From Rehmannia glutinosa (Eukaryota > Streptophyta > Magnoliopsida > Lamiales > Orobanchaceae), in assembly GCA_016081115.2 (NCBI GenBank), contig CM071933.1:59534660-59598659 (forward strand): DNA of 64,000 nucleotides, written 5' to 3'. The notes beneath the pieces were generated by a model, which was not told where the DNA came from, ran no database searches, and saw nothing but the letters and a program-made list of their open reading frames with translations. A program made the translations under genes and the position numbers. Position 1 is the stretch's first letter. Each line of letters opens with the position of its first letter. Positions 31,987 through 43,680 of the stretch are shown here, piece by piece.

Positions 31987-34204
31987 CCACCTTATACGGC
32001 AGAGAAGTGTTGATCAAACATCATCTCCCCAAACAGTACACCTTATCCCTCCTGTCGATAGGGCTGAAGCCGCTATCCCAATTGGCATGACGTCTCCACA
32101 GTGGAGCCAGCTAAGCTCGGAGAACGTCATAATCATGATTATACCCAGAATCCTACGACCCAATCGCCCGCCAGACTCTCCTATCCGGCTCGAGGTTGGG
32201 AGTTGGACGATGGAGGCCGGCATGAAACTGTAGCCAAGCTACCCATCCCATACGCGACTTATCCATTCCACAAATCTGTCAATTCATATCAGTTGGTTGC
32301 GCACGAAAGTGTGACGCCAACCAAGTCAGTCAGTTAGTAGGACCGGTGCGTTCATAGACTCGCTGCGTCCGATATTCAGTCAGTCAGTCAATGACACGGC
32401 ATAGATACCTGAGGGGTAATCTAGCCGGTTCTATTCATTAATTCAGTGTATTATACTGAAGTTTTTAATAAGGTTCGGATTATGCGGGCGAGGAAGTCGC
32501 CTTATTAACGGGACAATTAGTCGATATGAAAATCCCGAATAAATTTGGATAATAATTTTAAAATAGAATTTTAGTTAAATAAAATATTTAATGTTTCATA
32601 AATAAACTGAATTTTAGAAGATAAAATAATTTCTATGATCTTGGTAAATTTTATTGTAAAATAAAACATTTAATTAAAGAGGAAAATTTATGCCGGGTTT
32701 TAAAATTTCATAAGTTGTGATCCCGAACTCAGAAAAAGGCAAGGTCAGTCTCAAATTTTTCTAAATATTCTAAGGAATCATATTTTATGGGTCTCGGCAT
32801 ACAATTTTTGAAAATTACAGGTCAGTCCCAGTTTTCTCCCAATTTATTGTTTTGACCCGATACTTTTAAAAAAAAATACATCTCTTAAATCGGAAAAGGT
32901 TTTAACGAGATTCTAATTCTAATAATTTCTTTGGGGCAGTAATTATGTGGGTTAAAAACAGTTTCGCAAACTTCCCAGATTTAGTACCGATTTTCTGAAA
33001 AATTCCATTTTAACCCCGAATACAATTTCACCGTTTAGGGCTCGTTTCAAGCCCGTTTTCCATGAAATTTGGACTAAAGGTCCAGAATATTAATTAAAAT
33101 AATTTCATAATTTTAGTTGGGACAGTAACTGTCCAAATGTTTGAAATTTATAGTTTAGCCCCTTAAGGTTTGGAAAATTACAATTTAGTGTCTAAAATTC
33201 CGTATATTCGCATTTGCTTGGCCCGGAGGGTCCCAATTATAATTTATCACTTATACAATATTTTTACAATAATTTCAATCTAAATTTCGAGGATTTACAG
33301 TAGTTTCCCACAATTTTCGAGTTTATCACTTTTGGCCCTATATTTTGCCTTATTTGCAAAAATGGCCCAAGCTCGATTTTGTTCACAAATTTATATGTTC
33401 AGAGTATTTATATAACATATTAAAATACATCTATCATATTTCTCAGTTATTTTGAACACATATATAAATAAAAAGCATATAAGGCATACAAAAGCTATTT
33501 TCTTAAGCAATAATCACTTTTTTCATAATTTCAAATACACATATATAATTTTCGAAATTTTCCAGAAATTAAAATGAACTGCAATTTTCCAGAATATAAA
33601 AAAAATTATATAATCTTATATATCCATGCCACTTATGCAATAATCATGAATTTTTGAAAGATTTCACCCACCTTAATCTTCTTGTGCTTTTTGGTAGGAA
33701 TGGTCTCAAGCTCTAGCTTTTGCTAACTCCCTCAAGTCATTTTCTTCTTAGGACAACCCCTAAATGGCAGTTTTTGAGGGTCAAGATAATGGAAAAAATT
33801 GGAGAAAAATTAAAGGAAATAAGGATAAGGTGAATACTAAGAGAGTCTTACCTTTGTCTTAGTAACTAGCTAGTCTTCCAACTTTACTTGAAGCTTCTAA
33901 CCCCTTAGAATTTTTGGTCCTAATGGAATAGAAGAAGAAGATGCTTTTTTTTCTTTGGTGTAAAAATTAAGTATTGGATAAAAGTGGTGTAAGATGGAGT
34001 CTTCCTTTGGCCAAGAAGTGATATGGCCATTCCCCCATCCCCTCCTATACTTAGGCACTCATTGATTTGTTGTAGGATGACTTATGTTTGTCTTGATAAG
34101 GTGAAAAGTGCTTTGGTTAGTGGAAAGGAAGCATGCTAGAATAAGACAAGGAGAAAAGGACAAAAGGAAGAAGACAAAATTTGTTACTCTCATATAAACC
34201 AAAT

Positions 34205-34237
<33 letters not shown>

Positions 34238-35100
34238 TATTTATAATTAGTCATCTAGTTATAAGGTATCAAGTAATTCCCAAGTAGCATATTATCACTT
34301 ATAATCTAAGGTATTAAATAGAATTAGAACCAATAATACGAGTCAAATATATCAATCAAGCAATTAATCAAATTATAAAAATTATTTCGAAATATATAAA
34401 TACAATTTTCGAAATTAATAAATTATTTAAATAAATATTATGCTCAAGAAAATAATTAGTTGTTAAGAGTGAAATCCAACTTGTTAATGTATTAAATTAG
34501 TAGTAGATGATTTTAAAAGATCATAAAATGAAATAGTTTGTTTGAAAAGCATAAAATCGTTTCTCAATAAAATAAGTTCAAATACTACTTTAATTTATGC
34601 CAAGAGTTTCAAATATCATAATAATTTTTTGTTAACTCGAGATAATAGATTTGGAGTAAAATATTGAATTTATTGAAATGGATATTTTAAAACCTCGAAA
34701 ATTAAGACGTAGTTTCTTTTAAATAAAAAAAATTATTTTGATCGATTGAGCAATAGTAGCTTTATGGAAAAAGACTAAATATAAGTATCATCGTCATTAA
34801 AAAAAAATATGGCGACAAGAGTTTTATTTTTCAAATACTAAAGAATGAATTTTAAATAGTATTTTACCGAATCACGTTGTAAGGAAAAATGATAATAGTC
34901 GTCAAATTTAAGTAAAAATATAAATCAATTGCATTATCATGTAAATAGGTAATAAATTAAGTAACGTTAATATTGATAATATATCGTATTATATAAAATA
35001 AATAGTGAATATAAGAATAATTAATTGAAATATTAAAATAATATATCAGGAAATATATGTGGATCGTGTCATCTATGGTATAAAAATCTGGGGCCTCACA

Positions 35101-35113
35101 TCCTCTCCTCCTT
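35101..35113 (-). other. Polypurine tract of the LARD element
   Basis: aaggaggagagga on - ends exactly where the LTR start tgtgaggcc begins. This fixes the element on the - strand. Confidence 0.85.
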
Positions 35114-36524
35114 AAAGGAATTTGGTCCCCAAATTCTTCTGAAATATTTTCTTTCAATTCAAAACGAGATTCATGCTTAGTGTATCTTTTAATGCAGGAT
35201 TATCATAATCTCAATATCAAAACTTATGCGACTTAGAGGCGCTCATTTCCGATCCAACTTCGAATCGGCCAGCTTCTAATGATCATTCTGCAAAAATATT
35301 TCTAATAAACCTTAGTGTTGCTCAAAATTTCTTCCCATCATCATGTAATAGACAATACTCATAATACCCTATTCATCTGATCCGTAATATTCGATTGGGC
35401 ATCATTATTCGATTATCACTTAAGTGATCATATTTAGTCCACAACATTATTTTAATGTACTATTCTCATAATTATTAGCTCGAGACATCCATCTTATAAT
35501 CTAAATCTTGAGCATATTCTTGTTTGTCGCATCTTGTCAATATTTATTCACTTAAGAAAATGGTACTCATTGTAATAGTCTTGATTAACTAAATGGTCAA
35601 CACTTATTCATATCGTCACATCTTTTCTTGGGCAATTTATAGCAGATTTCATCGCTAAAAGGTACAAAATCGACCAAGATTTTTTTTTATCCTCCAATAT
35701 TTAATAGTCGAGACCTTATCAATGATTAAATAAGTCATTTCCAAATTTATAATTATAGGAGTCATTCCTACTAAAACCTTGATAACAATCTCAATATCTC
35801 ATATCCATAAGGACCTCGATTCTTCAGATAAATGTGCGTTTCTTATATACCTTATAAAATACTAGTATCCATCTCATCAGTAGTTATTCAATACCTAAGT
35901 GCTTGACAACTAAGTCTCAATCAACTAACTAAACTAACAACCACTTCACATATACGTGTTTAAATCACAATAGTACTCCGAATAATCTCAGATAATCATT
36001 ATCCCAGACTTAGTTCACAAGTTAGGCATTACATCTTAGAAGATACTTAGTAACGACATCGAGTCGAGATCCTGTAGTATTCACATCCTTAATATATCTC
36101 AATTGTGATACCCAAACTACAAGTCAAATTTCATTACCTAAGATTGCAAAGTGTTTAGGAAAGAATAGCACAATGACATACAACATGTAAATCATATTTA
36201 GTGATTCCCATGTTATCATTTTTGGAAGTAATATCACTAAGCATCTAGATCCCAAAGTATATCACATAGCCAAATCAGATAATATCAAGTGATAACATAT
36301 ATCCTTCAAGTCTCATCATATCAGGCATTATAACATTCAGATCAAAAGGATCCTAAATCACCTAACATCCCGACCGAGAAATATTCGGATATTTCAACAC
36401 TGTTACGATCCAAAAGAGTTTAAATAGTGTTCAATATTCAACTTAGGTCATCTAATAGTGGTACCCAATCCACGGCAGAGGAACCTATCCTGGTTAAGCT
36501 CGGTGTAAGTTCCCTTCTTACAAA
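35114..36524 (-). other. LARD interior, non-coding
   Basis: The AT-rich interior has no open frame above about 65 codons and no gag or pol similarity. I see no conserved motif beyond the PBS and PPT at its ends. Confidence 0.75.
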
Positions 36525-36540
36525 CCGAGCTCTGATACCA
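36525..36540 (-). other. Primer binding site of the LARD element
   Basis: tggtatcagagctcgg on -, four bases from the LTR end. The first twelve bases are complementary to the 3' end of initiator tRNA-Met. Confidence 0.88.
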
Positions 36541-36544
36541 CATC

Positions 36545-39500
36545 TGTCACGCCCCAAAATCGGGAGCTGTGACTCGAACGGTCTAACTTATGTCGGTTTA
36601 CCATGCCGGCCCATTTATTCATTAATATAACTCAAACAGAAATAGCAAAATCCCAAAATACAATGAATATTAATAAAAAACACTAAGTCAAAATATAATC
36701 GTAGCGGAATCAAAAAATAAAATACAATCCTCGTCACAATCATACTTCCTACGGGTCTTGCGCCTGGCTTTTACAAGAAAATTACTTAGTATCTGTCCAT
36801 ACATAAAGAAACCATAAAATTCAAATTGTCTCAACAATCTAGCACAATAGAGAGCTAAATAGTAGCTTCGAAATCTTCGTCGTGGTCTTCTTCCGGTGGA
36901 ACCTCATCCTCTGGTTGGAAAAATAGGTGGGAGTGAGACAAAAATTCTCAGTGGGTGTGGTGAGTGTGTGCAAGTGGGGCTTATACTTTATGCAGTAAAA
37001 TCATTTCATGAATTTTGATGCAAGAAACGTGCAATGGCATTCTCATATACTTATTTAATAATTTTATTAGTATTATTTAACGATCGATTCGTCAATCGGA
37101 TCGATTGGTTGCGCCGCGAAAGTGTGACGCCAACCCGATCGATCCGTCAATTCATATCGCGGTTGGTTGCGCATGAAAGTATGACGCCAACCCAGACGAT
37201 CCGTCAATTCATATCGATTGGTTGTGCATGAAAGTGTGACGCCAACCTAGACCACCTTATACGGCAGAGAAGTGTTGATCAAACATCATCTCCCCAAACA
37301 AGACACCTTATCCCTCCTCCTCGATAGGTGGTCAAGCCGCTATCCCAATTGGCATGACGTCTCCACAGTGGAGCCGGCTAAGCTCGGAGAACGCGTCATA
37401 ATCATGATTATACCCGAATCCTACGACCCAATCGCCCGCCGAGACTCTCCTATCCGGCTTGAGGTTGGGAGTTGGACGATGGAGGCCGGCATGAAACTGT
37501 AGCTACCCATCCCATACGCGACTTATCCATTCCACAAATCATTATTCATATCGCTTGGTTGCGCATTAAAGTGTGACGCCAACCAAGTTAATCGATCGAA
37601 GAGGACCAGGTGCGTTCATAGACTCGCTGCGTCCGATATTCAGTCAGTCAGTCAATGACACGGCATAGATACCTGAGGGGTAATCTAGCCGGTTCTATTC
37701 ATTAATTCAGTGTATTATACTGAAGTTTTTAATAAGGTTCGGATTATGCGGGCGAGGAAGTCGCCTTATTAACGGGACAATTAGTCGATATGAAAATCCC
37801 GAATAAATTTGGATAATAATTTTAAAATAGAATTTTAGTTAAATAAAATATTTAATGTTTCATAAATAAACTGAATTTTAGAAGATAAAATAATTTCTAT
37901 GATCTTGGTAAATTTTATTGTAAAATAAAACATTTAATTAAAGAGGAAAATTTATGCCGGGTTTTAAAATTTCATAAGTTGTGATCCCGAACTCAGAAAA
38001 AGGCAAGGTCAGTCTCAAATTTTTCTAAATATTCTAAGGAATCATATTTTATGGGTCTCAGCATACAATTTTTGAAAATTACAGGTCAGTCCCAGTTTTC
38101 TCCCAATTTATTGTTTTGACCCGATACTTTTAAAAAAAATACATCTCTTAAATCGGAAAAGGTTTTAACGAGATTCTAATTCTAATAATTTCTTTGGGGC
38201 AGTAATTATGTGGGTTAAAAACAGTTTCGCAAACTTCCCAGATTTAGTACCGATTTTCTGAAAAATTCCATTTTAACCCCGAATACAATTTTACCGTTTA
38301 GGGCTCGTTTCAAGCCCGTTTTCCATGAAATTTGGACTAAAGGTCCATAATATTAATTAAAATAATTTCATAATTTTTGTTGGGACAGTAACTGTCCAAA
38401 TGTTTGAAATTTATAGTTTAGCCCCTTAAGGTTTGGAAAATTACAATTTAGTGTCTAAAATTCCGTATATTCGCATTTGCTTGGCCCGGAGGGTCCCAAT
38501 TATAATTTATCACTTATACAATATTTTTACAATAATTTCAATCTAAATTTCGAGGATTTACAGTAGTTTCCCACAATTTTCGAGTTTATCACTTTTGGCC
38601 CTATATTTTGCCTTATTTGCAAAAATGGCCCAAGCTCGATTTTATTCACAAATTTATATGTTCAGAGTATTTATATAACATATTAAAATACATCTATCAT
38701 ATTTCTCAGTTATTTTGAACACATATATAAATAAAAAGCATATAAGGCATACAAAAGCTATTTTCTTAAGCAATAATCACTTTTTTCATAATTTCAAATA
38801 CACATATATAATTTTCGAAATTTTCCAGAAATTAAAATGAACTGCAATTTTCCAGAATATAAAAAAAATTATATAATCTTATATATCCATGCCACTTATG
38901 CAATAATCATGAATTTTTGAAAGATTTCACCCACCTTAATCTTCTTGTGCTTTTTGGTAGGAATGGTCTCAAGCTCTAGCTTTTGCTAACTCCCTCAAGT
39001 CATTTTCTTCTTAGGACAACCCCTAAATGGCAGTTTTTGAGGGTCAAGATAATGGAAAAAATTGGAGAAAAATTAAAGGAAATAAGGATAAGGTGAATAC
39101 TAAGAGAGTCTTACCTTTGTCTTAGTAACTAGCTAGTCTTCCAACTTTACTTGAAGCTTCTAACCCCTTAGAATTTTTGGTCCTAATGGAATAGAAGAAG
39201 AAGATGCTTTTTTTTCTTTGGTGTAAAAATTAAGTATTGGATAAAAGTGGTGTAAGATGGAGTCTTCCTTTGGCCAAGAAGTGATATGGCCATTCCCCCA
39301 TCCCCTCCTATACTTAGGCACTCATTGATTTGTTGTAGGATGACTTATGTTTGTCTTGATAAGGTGAAAAGTGCTTTGGTTAGTGGAAAGGAAGCATGCT
39401 AGAATAAGACAAGGGGAAAAGGACAAAAGGAAGAAGACAAAATTTGTTACTCTCATATAAACCAAATCTTATATATATATATATATATCTTATTTATAAT

Positions 39501-40353
39501 TAGTCATCTAGTTATAAGGTATCAAGTAATTCCCAAGTAGCATATTATCACTTATAATCTAAGGTATTAAATAGAATTAGAACCAATAATACGAGTTAAA
39601 TATATCAATCAAGCAATTAATCAAATTATAAAAATTATTTCGAAATATATAAATACAATTTTCGAAATTAATAAATTATTTAAATAAATATTATGCTCAA
39701 GAAAATAATTAGTTGTTAAGAGTGAAATCCAACTTGTTAATGTATTAAATTAGTAGTAGATGATTTTAAAAGATCATAAAATGGAATAGTTTGTTTGAAA
39801 AGCATAAAACCGTTTCTCAATAAAATAAGTTCAAATACTACTTTAATTTATGCCAAGAGTTTCAAATATCATAATAATTTTTTGTTAACTCGAGATAATA
39901 GATTTGGAGTAAAATATTGAATTTATTGAAATGGATATTTTAAAACCTCGAAAATTAAGACGTAGTTTCTTTTAAATAAAAAAAATTATTTTGATCGATT
40001 GAGCAATAGTAGCTTTATGGAAAAAGACTAAATATAAGTATCATCGTCATTAAAAAAAAATATGGCGACAAGAGTTTTATTTTTCAAATACTAAAGAATG
40101 AATTTTAAATAGTATTTTACCGAATCACGTTGTAAGGAAAAATGATAATAGTCGTCAAATTTAAGTACAAATATAAATCAATTGCATTATCATGTAAATA
40201 GGTAATAAATTAAGTAACGTTAATATTGATAATATATCGTATTATATAAAATAAATAGTGAATATAAGAATAATTAATTGAAATATTAAAATAATATATC
40301 AGGAAATATATGTGGATCGTGTCATCTATGGTATAAAAATCTGGGGCCTCACA
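36545..40353 (-). repeat. 5' LTR of the LARD element
   Basis: The LTR is 3809 bp with the same termini as the 3' LTR. By eye there are only scattered substitutions over most of its length. The patch 37080-37620, which corresponds to the tandem repeats of the other copy, is densely different. Confidence 0.92.
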
Positions 40354-40915
40354 TTATTACTATCCTATAAGAAGTATTTGAAAATTAGAATCACCTCAAA
40401 ATCCTTCACGATTTAAGAGTTACCAAATTTTAAAATTTCAAGTCAAAAAATCGAAATTTTTGGAAACTATAGGACGAATCTGCAAATTTTATAAAATTTG
40501 TCTTGATCCTCTAGAAAATTTAAACCTCTTGAAATTTATGAATTTTTGGAACTGACCTTACCCTTTTCCCATTCTGGAATTGAAACTTATCGAATTTTAG
40601 AACCCGATAAGGTTATGTTCTCCTTAGTAAAAATAATTTTTATTTTTTAAAATTGCTAAGGACCTTGAAGTTCAGATTTTCTAACTCAGTTACCTTATAA
40701 ATATTTTAAGATATATTTCATACTTGTCTAATAAAAATATCAAGCTTGAACATAATGCGCCGAACCGAATATTGAAATCGACTAGATTATCTGCCCGATA
40801 ACTAGACCGCGAGTTTTATTTTGAAATAAATACCGGATATCGTGTGACCAAGATCACTCCGGACTTGCTAACTGATTTTATCAAATTTTCGAACGAGCAA
40901 GATAGTACTTGGAAG

Positions 40916-41300
40916 AAAAATCTTGAAGTGAAGAATTAAGTGAAACGTAAAGTGGAAGTGAAATGTGAAGTGAAGTGAAATTTGAAGTGAAATGTGTAGT
41001 GAAGTGAAATTTAAAGTGAAATGTGAAGTGAAGTGAAATTTAACGTGAAATGTAAAGTGAAATATGAAGTGAAATGATAAGTGGAAGTGAAAATGAGAAT
41101 GAAAGTGAAAAGTAAAGTAAAAATTTAAAGTAAGATAATTTGCTTCGACTTTATCCCAGTGATGTGGGATAATTTGCTTCAGCTTTATCGAAGTGAAGTA
41201 GGATAATTAACTTCGGCTTTATCCATGTGAAGTGGGATAATTTGCTTTAGCTTTATCCAAGTGATGTGGGATAATTTGCTTCGGCTTTATCCAATTGAAA
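40916..41300 (+). repeat. Short tandem repeats in the solo LTR
   Basis: First come repeats of gtgaaatgtgaagtgaa type (about 40925-41120). Then four to five units of about 44 bp follow, built on gggataatttgcttcggctt + tatccaagtgatg (41135-41295). They occupy the place where the LARD LTR has its 53-55 bp repeats, just upstream of the TATA box. Confidence 0.8.
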
Positions 41301-41487
41301 GTGGAAGTAAATTTAATAAGACATTAATATTACTTGACTAATTCCGACCAATCTAACATAATGGTTAATGGAAATCTTTATATAAATAATGGGACAAAGT
41401 CATATGTGCTCTCATGTATTAATTTCCATAAAACTATTTTCCGTGCATAAAACGAGCCACACTCGCACACCGGCACCCACCTACTGA

Positions 41488-41580
41488 GAATTTTTGTTCT
41501 CACCCCACCTCTTTTATCAACCAGAGGATGAAGAGCTGTATCAGGACAATGTCGACGATGGATCTCAAGACGTAGCTTAG
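41488..41580 (+). other. Counterpart of the 30-codon acidic stretch in the solo LTR
   Basis: It runs from after a TGA (41485-41487) to a TAG (41578-41580), 93 nt. It encodes E-F-L, H-L-F-Y-Q-P-E-D-E and an Asp/Glu-rich tail. Length, start context and stop match the LARD copy although half of the residues differ. Confidence 0.35.
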
Positions 41581-42247
41581 TTCTGTATTGTATTATGGAC
41601 TCTATTAAGACGATGAATTTTATTTGTGATGATTTAGACTTTGGACTTATTTAATGTAATAGCAGGGCGTAGGACCCTGAAGAATAATTATTATGTTGTA
41701 TTTTCTTTCTTTTAGATTCCGTTGCAACCATACTCTGACTTAGTTATTCCTTTATTTATAATTAGTTGGGATTTTATCGTTCTATTGACGTGGGTTGGAG
41801 GATAAATAAGCCGGCTTGGTAAACTGGCATAAATTTGGTAAAGTGTGTCACGACTTCCCTTTTGGGGCGTGACATATGAATTGTTGGTTAGTTCTTTAAA
41901 TTCTATTTTCTTTTTAGCATCATCATGCCTCCAAAATACATCTACGTACAAACACTAAAAGAGAAAAAATAAAGGACATAAAAATTTACCCAAAGTCAAG
42001 CAGGTGATATCAATAAATATTTTACTTCCAAAAAAACAGCAGTCGTAGATAGTTTAAATACAAATAAAAATTTGATGGATAAAGAACATGACAATAATTG
42101 TCATATTATTCTAACTAATTTTGTACATTATACAAAGTTCATTTTTACAGTTTTATGTAGTTTTTGAACTCGTAGACAAGAGTCCATTTTAAAGTTTGAC
42201 TCAGGCCAAAAAATTGGTAGGCACGGCCCTATATATATATATATATA

Positions 42248-42804
42248 GTATTTAACAACTAATTTACGTGAATTACGTTATGTTGAGTACGGCATGAACC
42301 AGCTGCTAAAGCGAATGGGAGATTATGAAATTAAAACAATCAAGATAGTTAAGTTATTGAAAGTTAAGTATACGGGGACTAATTTGAGAGAATGCAAATC
42401 GCATGAGACCTCGAAAACAGGAAAAGAAAACACCATCCAATATAGCTTTAGGCTTTTTTGTAAGTAATAACTAAGCCAGTTCATCAATCCATAAATGTGT
42501 TGAAAACCGGTTTTAAAAGATTGGACTTTTATCCGATTTTGACTAATAATTTAAGTACATTCTATTTAATGAAAATAATCAATTAAACATAACATAAGCC
42601 GCAAATAGGTATATTTAATTTCTCAAATTTAATCATTGGTAAATAACAAGTTAATGAATAAAGTAAGCCAATTAAATAAGCTAAGTATTGAAAGAGGGAT
42701 AGTTCATTGAAAGAGTTCTTATTGCCTAGTGTTGAAATTTTTGTAATTATGCACGTCTTACTACCATTCTAAGTAAACCGTTGTTTGGAACACAATTGCT
42801 GTAT
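42248..42804. other. AT-rich intergenic DNA
   Basis: Nothing recognisable is seen apart from the (TA)n at its left edge. Confidence 0.5.
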
Positions 42805-43350
42805 TTAGGGGTGGCCACGGTTCCAAATCATTCCGGCTTACAAAATCGTAGGTTCTGGTCCCTCATTGGAGGAACTAGAACCGAAACCATTACCTCACGG
42901 TTTCGGTTCGGAACCCGATTCCTCCACGATTCCAGTTTTAACTGGAACCGTTTATTTATATTTTGATAATTTTTTGATTTTTTAAAAATGGTATATCAAT
43001 TTCAGTTTAAAAAACGGAAAAAGAAAAAAAAGACTTGAACATAATATTCAATTGAGTTTTGTACTTAATATTAATAATTATTTTAAACTGTCTATATATA
43101 CTATTATAGAATAGAGGAATCAAAGTTCACGTAGTTCACTTACTACATTTGGTTTAAAATGTGTCTCGTATAATTACGAATATAAAATATCGTAATAAAT
43201 ATTTAACATTTTTCTAGCATATTTTTACCCCAAAAATGTAAAAACTGTTGGTTTTGACCGACTGTTCCACTGACGGTTCGAAGCACCGGTTTTACGGTTT
43301 TTGAGACCAAAGAACCGGAACCGTACCCAGTTTCGGTTCTATTTGGCCAC
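42805..43350. mobile_element. Probable hAT-like non-autonomous element, degenerate
   Basis: The left end aggggtggccacggttcc and the reverse complement of the right end (agtggccaaatagaaccg) are weak inverted repeats. Both subterminal regions are rich in cggttc/gaaccg words. The interior is AT-rich. No target-site duplication was found. Confidence 0.4.
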
Positions 43351-43482
43351 TGATACTGCTTTTTCGAGCAGATCACCCAAGTCAACTGAGTTGACTAAAA
43401 TTCTCTTCCCGAGAGGGATGTCTTCGAGCTTGTCCTCTTACCAATGGGGAAGTCTTCTCGTCTTCTTGCTCCTGGAACTGCT

Positions 43483-43680
43483 TGTTAGATAAATATTTTT
43501 ATCGTAATTTTGATAATTTCATATAATTGAGTTTTATACTAAACAATGACCCCAAATGCTGTCCAAATATTTCAAAACAACGTAAATGAATTGTACTAAT
43601 TTTTTGGAGTATTTTTTGAACTTTATTTTGGACAAAAATTGGACAATACTTCTGTTTCGAGGCCTAGAGGGCAACACGTT
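43483..43680 (+). repeat. Truncated copia LTR head
   Basis: It starts tgttagataaatattttta and follows the U3 start of the adjacent LTR for about 198 bp, then stops abruptly where a second tgttagataaat begins at 43681. It is a diverged partial LTR copy joined head-on in tandem. Confidence 0.75.

Larger units (their letters stand above)
31282..35100 (-). repeat. 3' LTR of the LARD element
   Basis: On - it starts tgtgaggccccagatttttat and ends attttggggcgtgaca. It contains the 53-55 bp tandem repeat at 31822-31986, a TA microsatellite (about 34206-34235), and a 30-codon open stretch at 31592-31684 on -. Confidence 0.92.
31282..40353 (-). mobile_element. LARD-like LTR element with 3.8 kb LTRs and 1.44 kb interior
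   Basis: The 5 bp duplication ttatt flanks the element (31277-31281 and 40354-40358). Two direct repeats of 3819 and 3809 bp enclose 1444 bp. Orientation is given by the PBS on - next to the right LTR (36525-36540) and the PPT on - next to the left LTR (35101-35113). Neither LTR nor interior encodes gag or pol, so it is a non-autonomous large retrotransposon derivative. The LTRs are near-identical outside one patch (see findings), which suggests recent insertion. Parent lineage unknown. Confidence 0.93.
29022..41874 (+). mobile_element. Diverged solo LTR of the LARD family, interrupted
   Basis: The LTR starts tgtgaggctccgatttttt and ends ttttggggcgtgaca, the same termini as the LARD LTR below but on +. 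The 5 bp duplication tatga lies at 29017-29021 and 41875-41879. Removing the LARD inserted at 31282-40353 and one duplication leaves about 3.78 kb, almost exactly one LARD LTR. A TATA box (tatataaata) is near 41384. Short tandem repeats fill 40916-41300. The body is clearly diverged from the LARD copies, so this insertion is older. Confidence 0.9.
28670..42231. mobile_element. hAT-like TIR shell containing nested retroelements
   Basis: The left terminus cagggctgtgcctac and the right terminus gtaggcacggccct(a) are inverted repeats. The subterminal tgactcaggccc/tgactcaggcc sequence is also inverted between the two ends. TA repeats lie outside both ends, so any duplication is hidden in them. Without the nested material the element is only about 0.7 kb (28670-29021 plus 41880-42231), so it is a non-autonomous element. 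Confidence 0.75.

Noticed and set aside
36427..36630. 67-codon frame over the LARD PBS
   Set aside because: It crosses the PBS and LTR boundary on the strand opposite to the element.
28670..42231. Single 13.5 kb autonomous DNA transposon
   Set aside because: Target-site duplications show that the interior consists of later LTR insertions; the shell itself is only about 0.7 kb with no transposase.
43301..43492. 63-codon frame at the border of the hAT-like element and the copia LTR
   Set aside because: It crosses element borders and its last codons lie in the LTR start. No domain.
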